Below are positions 1-5,474 of a stretch of 5,649 bases of DNA, one piece after another (within the stretch, counting starts at the first letter, position 1; each line of letters begins with the position of its first letter). The translations under genes were made by a program, and so were the position numbers. The notes beneath the pieces are model-generated. The model was not told the origin of the DNA. It saw nothing but the letters and a program-made list of their open reading frames with translations, and did not search any database. The stretch is from an uncultured Clostridia bacterium. GTDB lineage: Bacteria; Bacillota; Clostridia; Oscillospirales; Acutalibacteraceae. The stretch covers positions 1 to 5,649 of the forward strand of contig CALEIO010000239.1 of NCBI GenBank assembly GCA_937875885.1. Reading direction: 5' to 3'.

Positions 1-378
1 GGAGAAAAGAGCTCGCTCGATTATGCTCCGGCTCGCAAGGAGGACGGTACCGTTTTGGTGCCTGCCTTTATCGAGGGCTTCGGCGGCAAGGCCGAGACCT
101 ATGAGGGAAAGAAATATACCGGGTATGAAGCAACCCAGGCACAGAGAAAGCTTGAAACTGCGTTTCGTCATTCGAGCGACCGCTATACCATTGCAAAAGC
201 GGCAGGCGATAAAGACATGATGCTCAAAGAGCAAACGCGTATGACGCAGATTTCGCAGAAGTATAACGAGTTTTCCAAGACGGCAGGATTGCCTACCAAA
301 GTGGAGCGGTTGAGCAGTGGAAATTTGTCTAAATCGTTGACAAAGCGTGGGAATAGTGGTATAATAAAAATAGGTGTT
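1..378 (+). pseudogene. Phage minor capsid protein 2-like, C-terminal fragment (5' end outside window, 3' end fused to parC)
   Basis: The frame is already open at base 1 and reads through VPAFIEGFGG and then YTGYEATQAQRKLE. A basic, helical stretch follows (about bases 140-290), with QKYNEFSKTAGLP near bases 259-297. This order (IEGF, TGYEATQ-QR-LE, helix, Y-FSK-AGL) is what I recognise as the C-terminal part of the phage minor capsid protein 2 family, a portal-associated head protein of tailed phages and prophages of Firmicutes. No start codon belongs here: the TTG at 55 is an internal Leu codon. G+C is about 51% over bases 1-300, falling to 25% over 361-420, so the DNA has a different origin from parC. 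The residues near 352-375 (NSGIIKIG) could still be phage C-terminus, so the exact 3' limit is uncertain. No stop codon ends it. Family assignment is from remembered pattern only. It may be a prophage remnant or one side of a misassembly. Confidence 0.6.
337..365 (+). promoter_or_regulatory. Consensus sigma-A promoter with extended -10 at the phage/parC join
   Basis: TTGACA (337-342) and TATAAT (360-365) both match consensus 6/6 with an ideal 17-base spacer, and TGG directly before the -10 (357-359) gives an extended -10. The expected transcription start is near 372, about 14 bases before ATG 386. Either this is the promoter of parC, or it is coincidence inside phage coding sequence (the -10 lies on codons for G-I-I). 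A full 12/12 match with ideal spacing is unlikely by chance in a window this size. The leader it would give to ATG 386 is very short. Confidence 0.6.
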
Positions 379-448
379 AAGTTAGATGAAGAAAAGACTT
401 CAAAAAAGAAAGATGATGACTCAAGTCTTCTTGAAAACACCCACATAA
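372..448 (+). other. Probable displaced native start of parC (SD, ATG 386, one-base frameshift)
   Basis: AGGTG (372-376) lies 9 bases upstream of ATG 386-388. That ATG is in the neighbouring frame and opens only a 20-codon ORF (MKKRLQKRK...), ending at TAA 446-448. Adding one A to the GAAAAG run (391-396) would give MKKKTSKKKDDDSSLLENTH, a lysine-rich leader running into the conserved ParC N-terminus. Between 338 and 504 the ParC frame contains no ATG, GTG or TTG, so the present frame has no start of its own near the expected place. An alternative to a lost base is -1 ribosomal slippage on the A6G run at 402-408, which would also move an ATG 386 ribosome into the ParC frame. Which is correct cannot be settled from the sequence. 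Confidence 0.45.
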
Positions 449-2625
449 TCGGTGCAGGTGAAGTTGTTACACAGAATATCACAGAAACTCTTGAAACAAA
501 CTTTATGCCATACGCTATGAGCGTTATCGTATCCCGTGCAATTCCTGAAATTGACGGTCTTAAACCATCTCACAGAAAGCTTCTTTATACAATGTATAAA
601 ATGGGACTTCTCAATGGTGCAAGAGTAAAATCAGCAAATATCGTCCGTCGTACAATGCAGCTCAATCCTCACGGTGACGCTGCAATCTACGATACAATGG
701 TACGTCTTTCCCGTGGTTATGAAGCACTTCTGCATCCTTTTGTACTTTCAAAAGGTAACTTCGGTAAATTCTATTCCAGAGATATGGCATGGGCGGCTCC
801 CAGATACACAGAAGCAAAGCTTGAACCTCTGTGTAACGAACTTTTCAGAGATATCGACAAGGATACAGTTGATTTTGTAGATAACTACGATAACACAATG
901 AAGGAGCCCACACTCCTTCCTGTTACTTTCCCGTCTGTACTCGTTAATGCCAACACAGGTATTGCTGTTGGTATGGCTTCATCTGTATGTTCTTTCAATT
1001 TAAGAGAAATCTGCGAAACCACAGCAGCTCTCATCAGAGATGAAAACCACGATATTTATTCCACGCTGCCTGCACCTGATTTTTCAGGCGGTGGACAGAT
1101 AGTGTACAACGAACAGGCTCTCCGTGATATTTACGAAACAGGTAGAGGAAGTATCAAAATCCGCAGTGATTATACTTACGATAAGGCAAACAACTGCATC
1201 GATATATCTTCAATTGCTCCTTCTACAACAATCGAAGCAATTATCGAAAAGGTAATTGATCTTGTAAAAGCTGGTAAAATCAAGGAAATCGCAGATATAC
1301 GAGATGAAACAGGTCTTAACGGTCTTCGTATCACTATCGACCTTAAACGTGGCACAGACCCTGACCTGCTTATGAAAAAACTTTATAAACTCACACCTCT
1401 CGAAGATTCGTTTTCCTGTAACTTCAACATACTTGTTGGTGGTACACCTATGGTGCTGGGTGTAAAAGATCTTCTGGAAGAGTGGATTGCATTCAGAATC
1501 GAATGTGTACGCAGAAGAACTCATTTTGACTTAAGAAAGAAGCAAGAGAAACTCCATCTTCTCTATGGACTTAAAGAAATTCTTCTTGATATCGACAAGG
1601 CTGTCCGCATTGTTCGTGAAACCGAGCAGGAAAAAGAGGTTGTACCTAACCTTATGATTGGCTTCGGTATCGACGAAATCCAGGCTGAATACGTGGCAGA
1701 AATCAAGCTCCGTCATCTTAACAGAGAGTATATTCTCAAGCGTATCGAGGATATCGAATCCCTTGAAGAAGAGATCAAAGAACTGGAAACTATTCTTGCA
1801 AGCAAGGCAAGAATCAAGACTATCATTGTTAAAGAGCTCAAAGAAGTTGCAAACAAACACGGACAGGATAGAAAGTCCCAGATTCTTTACATCGAAGATG
1901 ACGCTTTTGAAGAGGTTGTTGAGGAAATCCCCGATTATCCCGTTCATTTATTCTTTACACGCGACGGATATTTCAAGAAAATAACTCCCCAGTCATTAAG
2001 AATGAGCGGTGAGCATAAACTCAAAGAGGGAGATGTAATTGTTTCCACCTTCGAAACAACCAACAACACCGATCTTCTTTTCTTTACCGATAAAGCACAG
2101 GTTTACAAAGCAAAAGCTTCAGATTTTGCTGACACAAAGGCAAGTGTTCTGGGTGACTATATTCCTGCGAAACTTTCTATGGATGAGGGTGAGCAGGCAA
2201 TAGGTCTTATTATCACCAAGAATTACGAGGGGATTGTTATCTTTGCTTTTGAAAATGGTAAGGTTGCAAAGATACCTCTTGATTCATATGCAACCAAAAC
2301 AAATCGCAAACGTCTCACCAATGCCTATTCCGATAAATCACCGCTTATCGGTGTTGAGTTTGCTCCTGTTGATGCAGAATATCTGCTCACATCATCATCT
2401 GGCAGAATGCTTCTGTTGCACACCGGTGCAATCAACCTGAAAACTTCCAGAACAACACAGGGTGTAGCCGTACTCAAGCTGAAAAAGGGACAGCGTCTAA
2501 TGTCAATGACACCTTACACAGAGGGAATGTTTTCCAAACCTTCTCGTTACAGAACACGTTCTTTACCTGCTTTGGGTGCTCTGCCTGCAGTGGAAGACAA
2601 CGCTGAACAGCTTACAATTATCTGA
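379..2625 (+). CDS. parC: DNA topoisomerase IV subunit A (ParC-like type IIA topoisomerase subunit)
   Basis: This is the DNA breakage-reunion subunit of a type IIA topoisomerase. It pairs with ParE, and ParC2-ParE2 passes one duplex through another to decatenate and relax the chromosome. About 748 codons follow the phage join, the usual ParC length. Seen, numbering residues from the TTG at 55: the conserved N-terminal segment starts with NTHIIGAGEV (from residue 128); winged-helix region with PHGDAAIYDT (205-214); active-site Tyr251 in APRYTEAKL preceded by KGNFGK; NFNILVGGTP in the tower region; charged coiled-coil arm about 546-600; C-terminal beta-pinwheel from about 624, ending in GEQL-type residues. 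No QRRGGKG-type GyrA box is present (LRMSGEHKLKEGD stands at that place), which favours ParC over GyrA. The usual Ser at the quinolone-binding site is Ala209. Arg198 sits where a Gly is usual. ParE is not upstream as expected; phage DNA is. No clear terminator follows the stop. Confidence 0.88.
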   Translation, partial: KLDEEKTSKKKDDDSSLLENTHIIGAGEVVTQNITETLETNFMPYAMSVIVSRAIPEIDGLKPSHRKLLYTMYKMGLLNGARVKSANIVRRTMQLNPHGDAAIYDTMVRLSRGYEALLHPFVLSKGNFGKFYSRDMAWAAPRYTEAKLEPLCNELFRDIDKDTVDFVDNYDNTMKEPTLLPVTFPSVLVNANTGIAVGMASSVCSFNLREICETTAALIRDENHDIYSTLPAPDFSGGGQIVYNEQALRDIYETGRGSIKIRSDYTYDKANNCIDISSIAPSTTIEAIIEKVIDLVKAGKIKEIADIRDETGLNGLRITIDLKRGTDPDLLMKKLYKLTPLEDSFSCNFNILVGGTPMVLGVKDLLEEWIAFRIECVRRRTHFDLRKKQEKLHLLYGLKEILLDIDKAVRIVRETEQEKEVVPNLMIGFGIDEIQAEYVAEIKLRHLNREYILKRIEDIESLEEEIKELETILASKARIKTIIVKELKEVANKHGQDRKSQILYIEDDAFEEVVEEIPDYPVHLFFTRDGYFKKITPQSLRMSGEHKLKEGDVIVSTFETTNNTDLLFFTDKAQVYKAKASDFADTKASVLGDYIPAKLSMDEGEQAIGLIITKNYEGIVIFAFENGKVAKIPLDSYATKTNRKRLTNAYSDKSPLIGVEFAPVDAEYLLTSSSGRMLLLHTGAINLKTSRTTQGVAVLKLKKGQRLMSMTPYTEGMFSKPSRYRTRSLPALGALPAVEDNAEQLTII

Positions 2626-2661
2626 TTTATTAATTTATTTTGCATATTACGAAAAAAACAC

Positions 2662-2690
2662 TTGCAATATCGCTGCTTATGTGATAATAT
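2662..2690 (+). promoter_or_regulatory. Probable promoter of secG
   Basis: TTGCAA (2662-2667) is followed 17 bases later by TAATAT (2685-2690). Overlapping it is TGTGATAAT (2680-2688), an extended -10 reading with a shorter 15-base spacer. It lies about 57-85 bases upstream of secG in an AT-rich 121-base gap. No stem-loop terminator is visible after parC, so secG may also receive read-through transcription. Confidence 0.5.
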
Positions 2691-2746
2691 ACTAATGTTA
2701 TCGAATTTTCAGCTTTTTGCTTTTATAATGAAAGGAATGTTTTGAA

Positions 2747-2995
2747 ATGGCTTGGTATTTTTACCTTATCGGCGCTGTAACACTCGTAGCAGCTCTGGCA
2801 CTTATCATTGTAGTAATTCTTCAGGAAGGCAATTCCAAGGGTGTAGGTGTTGTCAGCGGTGGTGCTGATACATTCTTCTCCAAGAACAAGGCTCGTTCTA
2901 TCGATGCTTTCCTCAGCCGTTGGACAAAGTTCTTTGCTATCGCATTTTTTGCACTTGTAATAGCTATGAACGTAGTTGCATACTTCTTTGCATAA
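2747..2995 (+). CDS. secG: Preprotein translocase subunit SecG
   Basis: A small membrane subunit of the SecYEG protein-export channel, which assists SecA-driven translocation across the cytoplasmic membrane. The 82-residue product has the SecG layout: hydrophobic segment 1 (about residues 4-25), the conserved VILQEG turn (23-28), a glycine-rich loop (KGVGVVSGGAD, 31-41), a polar/basic stretch (FFSKNKARSID), then hydrophobic segment 2 (about 60-80). Both ends are expected outside and the loop inside, by family knowledge. The start is ATG 2747 with AAAGGA at 2731-2736, 10 bases upstream. It is followed at once by a terminator (3017-3056). Short length and the LQEG-GG pattern make another identity unlikely. 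Confidence 0.92.
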   Translation: MAWYFYLIGAVTLVAALALIIVVILQEGNSKGVGVVSGGADTFFSKNKARSIDAFLSRWTKFFAIAFFALVIAMNVVAYFFA

Positions 2996-3016
2996 TTTTT
3001 TATCTATCGGCATATT

Positions 3017-3056
3017 ATGGACTGTGGGTTTGTCCCGCAGTCCATTTTTGTTTTTA
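3017..3056 (+). terminator. Rho-independent terminator of secG
   Basis: A 12-base-pair stem, ATGGACTGTGGG (3017-3028) with CCCGCAGTCCAT (3034-3045) including one G-U pair, encloses a 5-base loop (3029-3033). It is followed by a T-rich tract (3045-3055, interrupted by one G). It lies 21 bases after the secG stop. The ATG at 3017 is part of the stem and so is a poor start for the next gene. Some read-through must occur if the following BofA-like gene has no promoter of its own, and I see no convincing one. Confidence 0.85.
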
Positions 3057-3061
3057 TCGGA

Positions 3062-3331
3062 GTGATTAATATCAGCACAAAATATTATGTAATTGCTGTC
3101 TTTGCGATATTGTTGTTTTATTCTGTTATCCTTGCTGCAGGCAAAAAGAAAAAGCCCTTAAAAAGGGCTTTTTATACAATGATATTTGGGATTGTTGCAT
3201 TACTATCTGTAAACCTTGCAGGAAACTTCACAGGTGTATATCTTCCGGTTTCACCATTGTCGCTTACAGTTTCATCTGCGCTCGGTGTACCGGGAATAGC
3301 TGCAATGCTGACTATGAGCCTGATACTATAA
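3062..3331 (+). CDS. BofA-like small membrane protein (pro-sigmaK processing inhibitor BofA family)
   Basis: This is a hydrophobic protein of about 89 residues with two or three membrane segments (about 8-26, 38-55 and 66-88). It resembles the BofA family: a basic KKKKPLKRA loop (28-36), then NLAG--TGVYLPVSPLSL (51-68) and the terminal GVPGIAAML motif (75-83). In Bacillus, BofA holds the SpoIVFB protease inactive so that pro-sigmaK is not processed too early. Whether this relative acts in sporulation is not shown here. The frame extends back to ATG 3017, but that codon lies in the secG terminator stem. GTG 3062 gives the family length (B. subtilis BofA is 87 residues), but GGAG at 3059-3062 overlaps it, so the start is uncertain and a nearby non-ATG codon is possible. 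Its stop codon directly abuts the stop of the opposing gene. Confidence 0.72.
   Translation: MINISTKYYVIAVFAILLFYSVILAAGKKKKPLKRAFYTMIFGIVALLSVNLAGNFTGVYLPVSPLSLTVSSALGVPGIAAMLTMSLIL
3149..3173 (-). terminator. Hairpin terminator within the BofA-like coding region, likely for the minus-strand DUF4364 gene
   Basis: A perfect 11-base-pair inverted repeat, AAAAAGCCCTT (3149-3159) and AAGGGCTTTTT (3163-3173), has a 3-base loop. Read on the minus strand it ends in TTTTTCTTTTT (complement of 3143-3153), a better U-tract than the five T on the plus strand. Transcripts of the convergent DUF4364 gene, which has no other terminator after its stop at 3332, would reach it after about 160 bases. On the plus strand it encodes KKKPLKRAF and could also attenuate the BofA-like transcript. 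Confidence 0.65.
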
Positions 3332-3943
3332 TCAGCTCAAAGATGCCAGGTCCTCCAAAGTGTCTTTAATAAAGGAATTGTTTCTCGTCATAGTTGCCAG
3401 CATAACCTGATAGAAAAGCTGTGGATTCTTATAGAAATTCTTCTTGATGATTTTAGCTTGTTCACTGTCTGCCACAAAGAGAGAAACAGACATAAGCTCC
3501 ATATTACCACCTGAAATAGTGCATTTTACATTATAACCATTTTCAGTTTTATCTATAACAACTTTATTTTCCTTTTCAATCTTTTCTTTAGCCAGAAGAC
3601 TGAGCGCACACTCAATTGCACGCTCTTTTACAGTAAGAGCAAGGGTACTTTCAAGCTGATCAGAGATAAGTCTGCCATTTGAAGTAGAGGTGAAAAGGGA
3701 AGAGCCTTCTTCAACAGGGCAAAGATTGCCGCCTTTCACAAGGTCATCAAAGCAAGAACTTGCTTCAAAATAATTTGTAAGACCACGTTCAAGCAAGGCT
3801 TCCATAACAGTATCCTTGGTCATAGGCTGTTTAATTGATGCAAAGAGGTAGCAGATAAGAATCCTTACCTCTGTTTTACTTCTGATTCCGCCAAGACTGA
3901 TGCCTTCGTCAAATGTATCAAATGCCATATAATTCGCCGCCAT
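3332..3943 (-). CDS. DUF4364 family protein, winged-helix-like
   Basis: The 203-residue cytoplasmic protein matches my recollection of the clostridial DUF4364 family, of unknown function. The N-terminal part (about residues 20-95) looks like a winged helix: TEVRILICYLF, then a K-DTVMEALLERGL helix, a second helix EASSCFDDLVKGG, and a hairpin-like SLFTSTSNGR. A middle section (about 96-125) is helical and charged. The C-terminal half (about 126-203) has beta-rich and helical stretches without a motif I know. It has no signal peptide or membrane segment. A transcriptional or other regulatory role is inference only. ATG 3943 has weak SD support (AACGAACGAA upstream); ATG 3928, five codons in, is a possible alternative. 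It is divergent from the nfeD operon and convergent, with no spacer at all, with the BofA-like gene. Confidence 0.75.
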   Translation of the reverse strand: MAANYMAFDTFDEGISLGGIRSKTEVRILICYLFASIKQPMTKDTVMEALLERGLTNYFEASSCFDDLVKGGNLCPVEEGSSLFTSTSNGRLISDQLESTLALTVKERAIECALSLLAKEKIEKENKVVIDKTENGYNVKCTISGGNMELMSVSLFVADSEQAKIIKKNFYKNPQLFYQVMLATMTRNNSFIKDTLEDLASLS

Positions 3944-3970
3944 TTCGTTCGTTTATATACTTATAAATGT

Positions 3971-3998
3971 ATTATAACATATTTTTCGTAAATGTGTA
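3971..3998 (-). promoter_or_regulatory. Probable promoter of the DUF4364 gene
   Basis: On the minus strand TATAAT (complement of 3971-3976) is a full -10 match, preceded by TGT as an extended -10. TACACA (complement of 3993-3998) is a 4/6 -35 match at 16 bases. The predicted start of transcription is near 3964, leaving a leader of about 20 bases. Its -35 is 13 bases from the -35 of the opposing nfeD promoter. Confidence 0.6.
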
Positions 3999-4011
3999 CC
4001 CTAAATTTACA

Positions 4012-4040
4012 TTGACTATTCTTTATCAAAATGATATTAT
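4012..4040 (+). promoter_or_regulatory. Promoter of the nfeD-SPFH operon
   Basis: TTGACT (4012-4017, 5/6) and TATTAT (4035-4040, 5/6) are separated by an ideal 17 bases, with TGA (4032-4034) as a possible extended -10. Transcription should begin near 4047, just at the small stem-loop 4048-4067, giving a leader of about 43 bases before ATG 4090. Confidence 0.7.
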
Positions 4041-4047
4041 TATACTA

Positions 4048-4067
4048 AAGTCGAGTTGGTTCGACTT
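4048..4067 (+). promoter_or_regulatory. Stem-loop / inverted repeat in the nfeD leader
   Basis: AAGTCGA (4048-4054) and TCGACTT (4061-4067) form a perfect 7-base-pair stem with a 6-base loop GTTGGT. No U-tract follows, so it is not a terminator. Lying at the predicted 5' end of the mRNA, it could protect the transcript from decay. As DNA just downstream of the -10 it could also be an operator. Neither role is shown by the sequence. Confidence 0.5.
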
Positions 4068-4089
4068 AACATTAAATAGGGGTGAGTAT

Positions 4090-4536
4090 ATGGAAGGATA
4101 TTTACCTTATATCTGGCTGGTATTGGCTTTGATTCTGGGTATAGTAGAAATAAGTACAGCACAGCTTGTTTCAATCTGGTTTGTTGCAGCAGCAATGGTT
4201 ACATCTTTGTGTGCAGCTACCTTTTTAAGCGATAGCTTATGGCTACAGATTGTTGTGTTTGTGGTTGTTTCTGCAGCAGCACTTGTTCTTACAAGGCCTA
4301 TTGTCCGCAAAATCAGAAACTCTGACAAAGCTAAAACCAATTCAGACAGATATATCGGCAAGGTTGGCATTGTAACAATCGACATCGATTGGAAAACAGC
4401 CACAGGACAAGTCGAGGTTGAAGGCTCCCGCTGGTCGGCAAAGTCTGCAGATAATCAGACGATCACAGCAGGCACAAACGTAACCGTTGAAGAAATTCAG
4501 GGAGTAAAACTGATAGTAAAACCATTGAGTGAGTAA
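4090..4536 (+). CDS. NfeD family membrane protein
   Basis: This is a 148-residue short-form NfeD protein. Three hydrophobic membrane segments (about residues 7-25, 26-46, 50-70) are followed by a basic stretch RPIVRKIRNSDK and a C-terminal OB-fold domain (about 85-146). The signature GKVGIV then GQVEVEGSRWSAKS (106-119) and GTNVTVEEIQGVKLIV is typical. There is no N-terminal ClpP-like protease domain, so it is not the long form. Family members are encoded beside SPFH proteins and are thought to act with them in membrane microdomains; that pairing is present here. The start is ATG 4090, with AGGGGTGAG (4078-4086) as a strong SD. The frame is open further upstream to 3967, but that stretch covers the promoter. 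Its stop is 11 bases before the SPFH start. Confidence 0.9.
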   Translation: MEGYLPYIWLVLALILGIVEISTAQLVSIWFVAAAMVTSLCAATFLSDSLWLQIVVFVVVSAAALVLTRPIVRKIRNSDKAKTNSDRYIGKVGIVTIDIDWKTATGQVEVEGSRWSAKSADNQTITAGTNVTVEEIQGVKLIVKPLSE

Positions 4537-4547
4537 AGGAGAAAATT

Positions 4548-5465
4548 ATGGAACCTATCGCAGTAATCATTTTAGCTATTATTTTTGCAATAATTCTGCT
4601 TCTTGTAAAGAACATCAAAATCGTCCCTCAGGCGCATGCATTTGTTGTTGAAAGACTCGGTGCATACTACAAAACCTGGGGCACAGGACTTCATATGAAG
4701 ATTCCTTTTATCGATAAAATCTCCAAGCGAGTATCTCTCAAAGAAAAGGTTGTGGATTTCCCTCCTCAGCCCGTTATTACAAGAGATAACGTAACAATGC
4801 AGATTGATACAGTTGTTTATTTTGAGATAACAGATCCCAAGCTTTACACTTATGGTGTTGAACGTCCTCTGGATGCTATCGAAAACCTCACAGCAACAAC
4901 ACTCCGTAACATCATCGGTGACCTTGAGCTTGATAATACTCTTACATCAAGAGACACAATCAATGATAAAATCCGAATCATCCTTGACGAAGCAACAGAT
5001 GCATGGGGTATCCGTGTAATCCGTGTTGAACTTAAGAACATTCTTCCTCCAAGAGAAATTCAGGATGCAATGGAAAAACAGATGAAAGCAGAGCGTGAGC
5101 GCCGAGCAAGAATTCTTGATGCAGAAGGTGAAAAGCGTTCTCAGATTCTTGTTGCAGAAGGTCTTAAAGAGTCTGCAATCCTCAAAGCAGACGCTGTAAG
5201 AGAGTCAAAAATCAGAGAAGCAGCAGGTGAAGCTGAAGCTATTCTTACAGTGCAGAAAGCTTATGCAGATGCACTCAGAATGCTCAACGAAGCAAATCCC
5301 ACACAGGCAGTAATCGCACTCAAGAGCCTTGAAGCATTCGAAAAAGCAGCAGACGGCAAAGCAACAAAGATTATCATTCCTTCAGACATTCAGAGCCTTG
5401 CAGGTCTTGCTACATCCGCAAAAGAACTTTTCTCAGCAGACATTGTAAACACAGAAGCCGAATAA
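4548..5465 (+). CDS. SPFH/Band 7 (stomatin-like, QmcA-type) membrane protein
   Basis: A 305-residue membrane-anchored scaffold protein of the stomatin/prohibitin superfamily, thought to oligomerise and organise membrane domains with an NfeD partner. Seen: an N-terminal anchor (about residues 4-20); the SPFH domain about 25-185, with VPQAHAFVVERLGAY (26-40), GTGLHMKIPFIDKI (45-58), DFPPQPVITRDNV (70-82) and RNIIGDLELDNTLTSRDTIN (120-139); GIRVIRVELKNILPP (154-168). An Ala/Glu-rich coiled coil follows (about 172-248, containing the AERERRARILDAEGEKRSQI stretch), and then a C-terminal IIIPSDIQSLAGL segment (275-287). Length and order are normal for the QmcA/stomatin group. There is no flotillin-length repeat tail and no HflK/C feature. 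ATG 4548 has AAGGAG (4536-4541), 6 bases upstream. It is the second gene of the operon and ends just before a strong terminator. Confidence 0.92.
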   Translation: MEPIAVIILAIIFAIILLLVKNIKIVPQAHAFVVERLGAYYKTWGTGLHMKIPFIDKISKRVSLKEKVVDFPPQPVITRDNVTMQIDTVVYFEITDPKLYTYGVERPLDAIENLTATTLRNIIGDLELDNTLTSRDTINDKIRIILDEATDAWGIRVIRVELKNILPPREIQDAMEKQMKAERERRARILDAEGEKRSQILVAEGLKESAILKADAVRESKIREAAGEAEAILTVQKAYADALRMLNEANPTQAVIALKSLEAFEKAADGKATKIIIPSDIQSLAGLATSAKELFSADIVNTEAE

Positions 5466-5474
5466 ATAATAATC

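Noticed and set aside
23..220. 65-codon plus-strand ORF beginning MLRLARR
   Set aside because: It is a shadow in another frame of the phage capsid fragment, rich in Arg and Pro as expected for off-frame reading of GC-rich DNA.
1..420. Capsid-ParC fusion as a purposeful new phage effector
   Set aside because: Attractive as a novel system, but the missing start, single-base frame problem, abrupt composition change and housekeeping-type ParC fit a scar or chimera better. It is kept only as an open finding.
1210..1947. Two minus-strand ORFs (1524-1210 and 1947-1531) opposite parC
   Set aside because: Cys/Phe/Asn-rich translations typical of antisense reading of an AT-biased gene, with no SD or family resemblance; the plus strand clearly encodes ParC.
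2626..2746. Possible small RNA or riboswitch between parC and secG
   Set aside because: The gap is AT-rich with only promoter-like elements and an SD; I see no stable stem or conserved riboswitch core.
2723..3013. Cys-rich minus-strand ORF opposite secG
   Set aside because: The CxxC spacing looks metal-binding at first, but the ORF lies entirely over secG and its leader. The cysteines come from reversed Ala/Thr/Val-type codons, and it has no ribosome binding site.
3967..4089. Upstream extension of the nfeD frame to 3967
   Set aside because: This stretch contains two promoters and the leader hairpin. ATG 4090 has a strong SD and begins the normal NfeD N-terminus.
4107..4403. Minus-strand 98-codon ORF opposite nfeD
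   Set aside because: Antisense shadow, Thr/Ser-rich, without initiation signal or recognisable domain.
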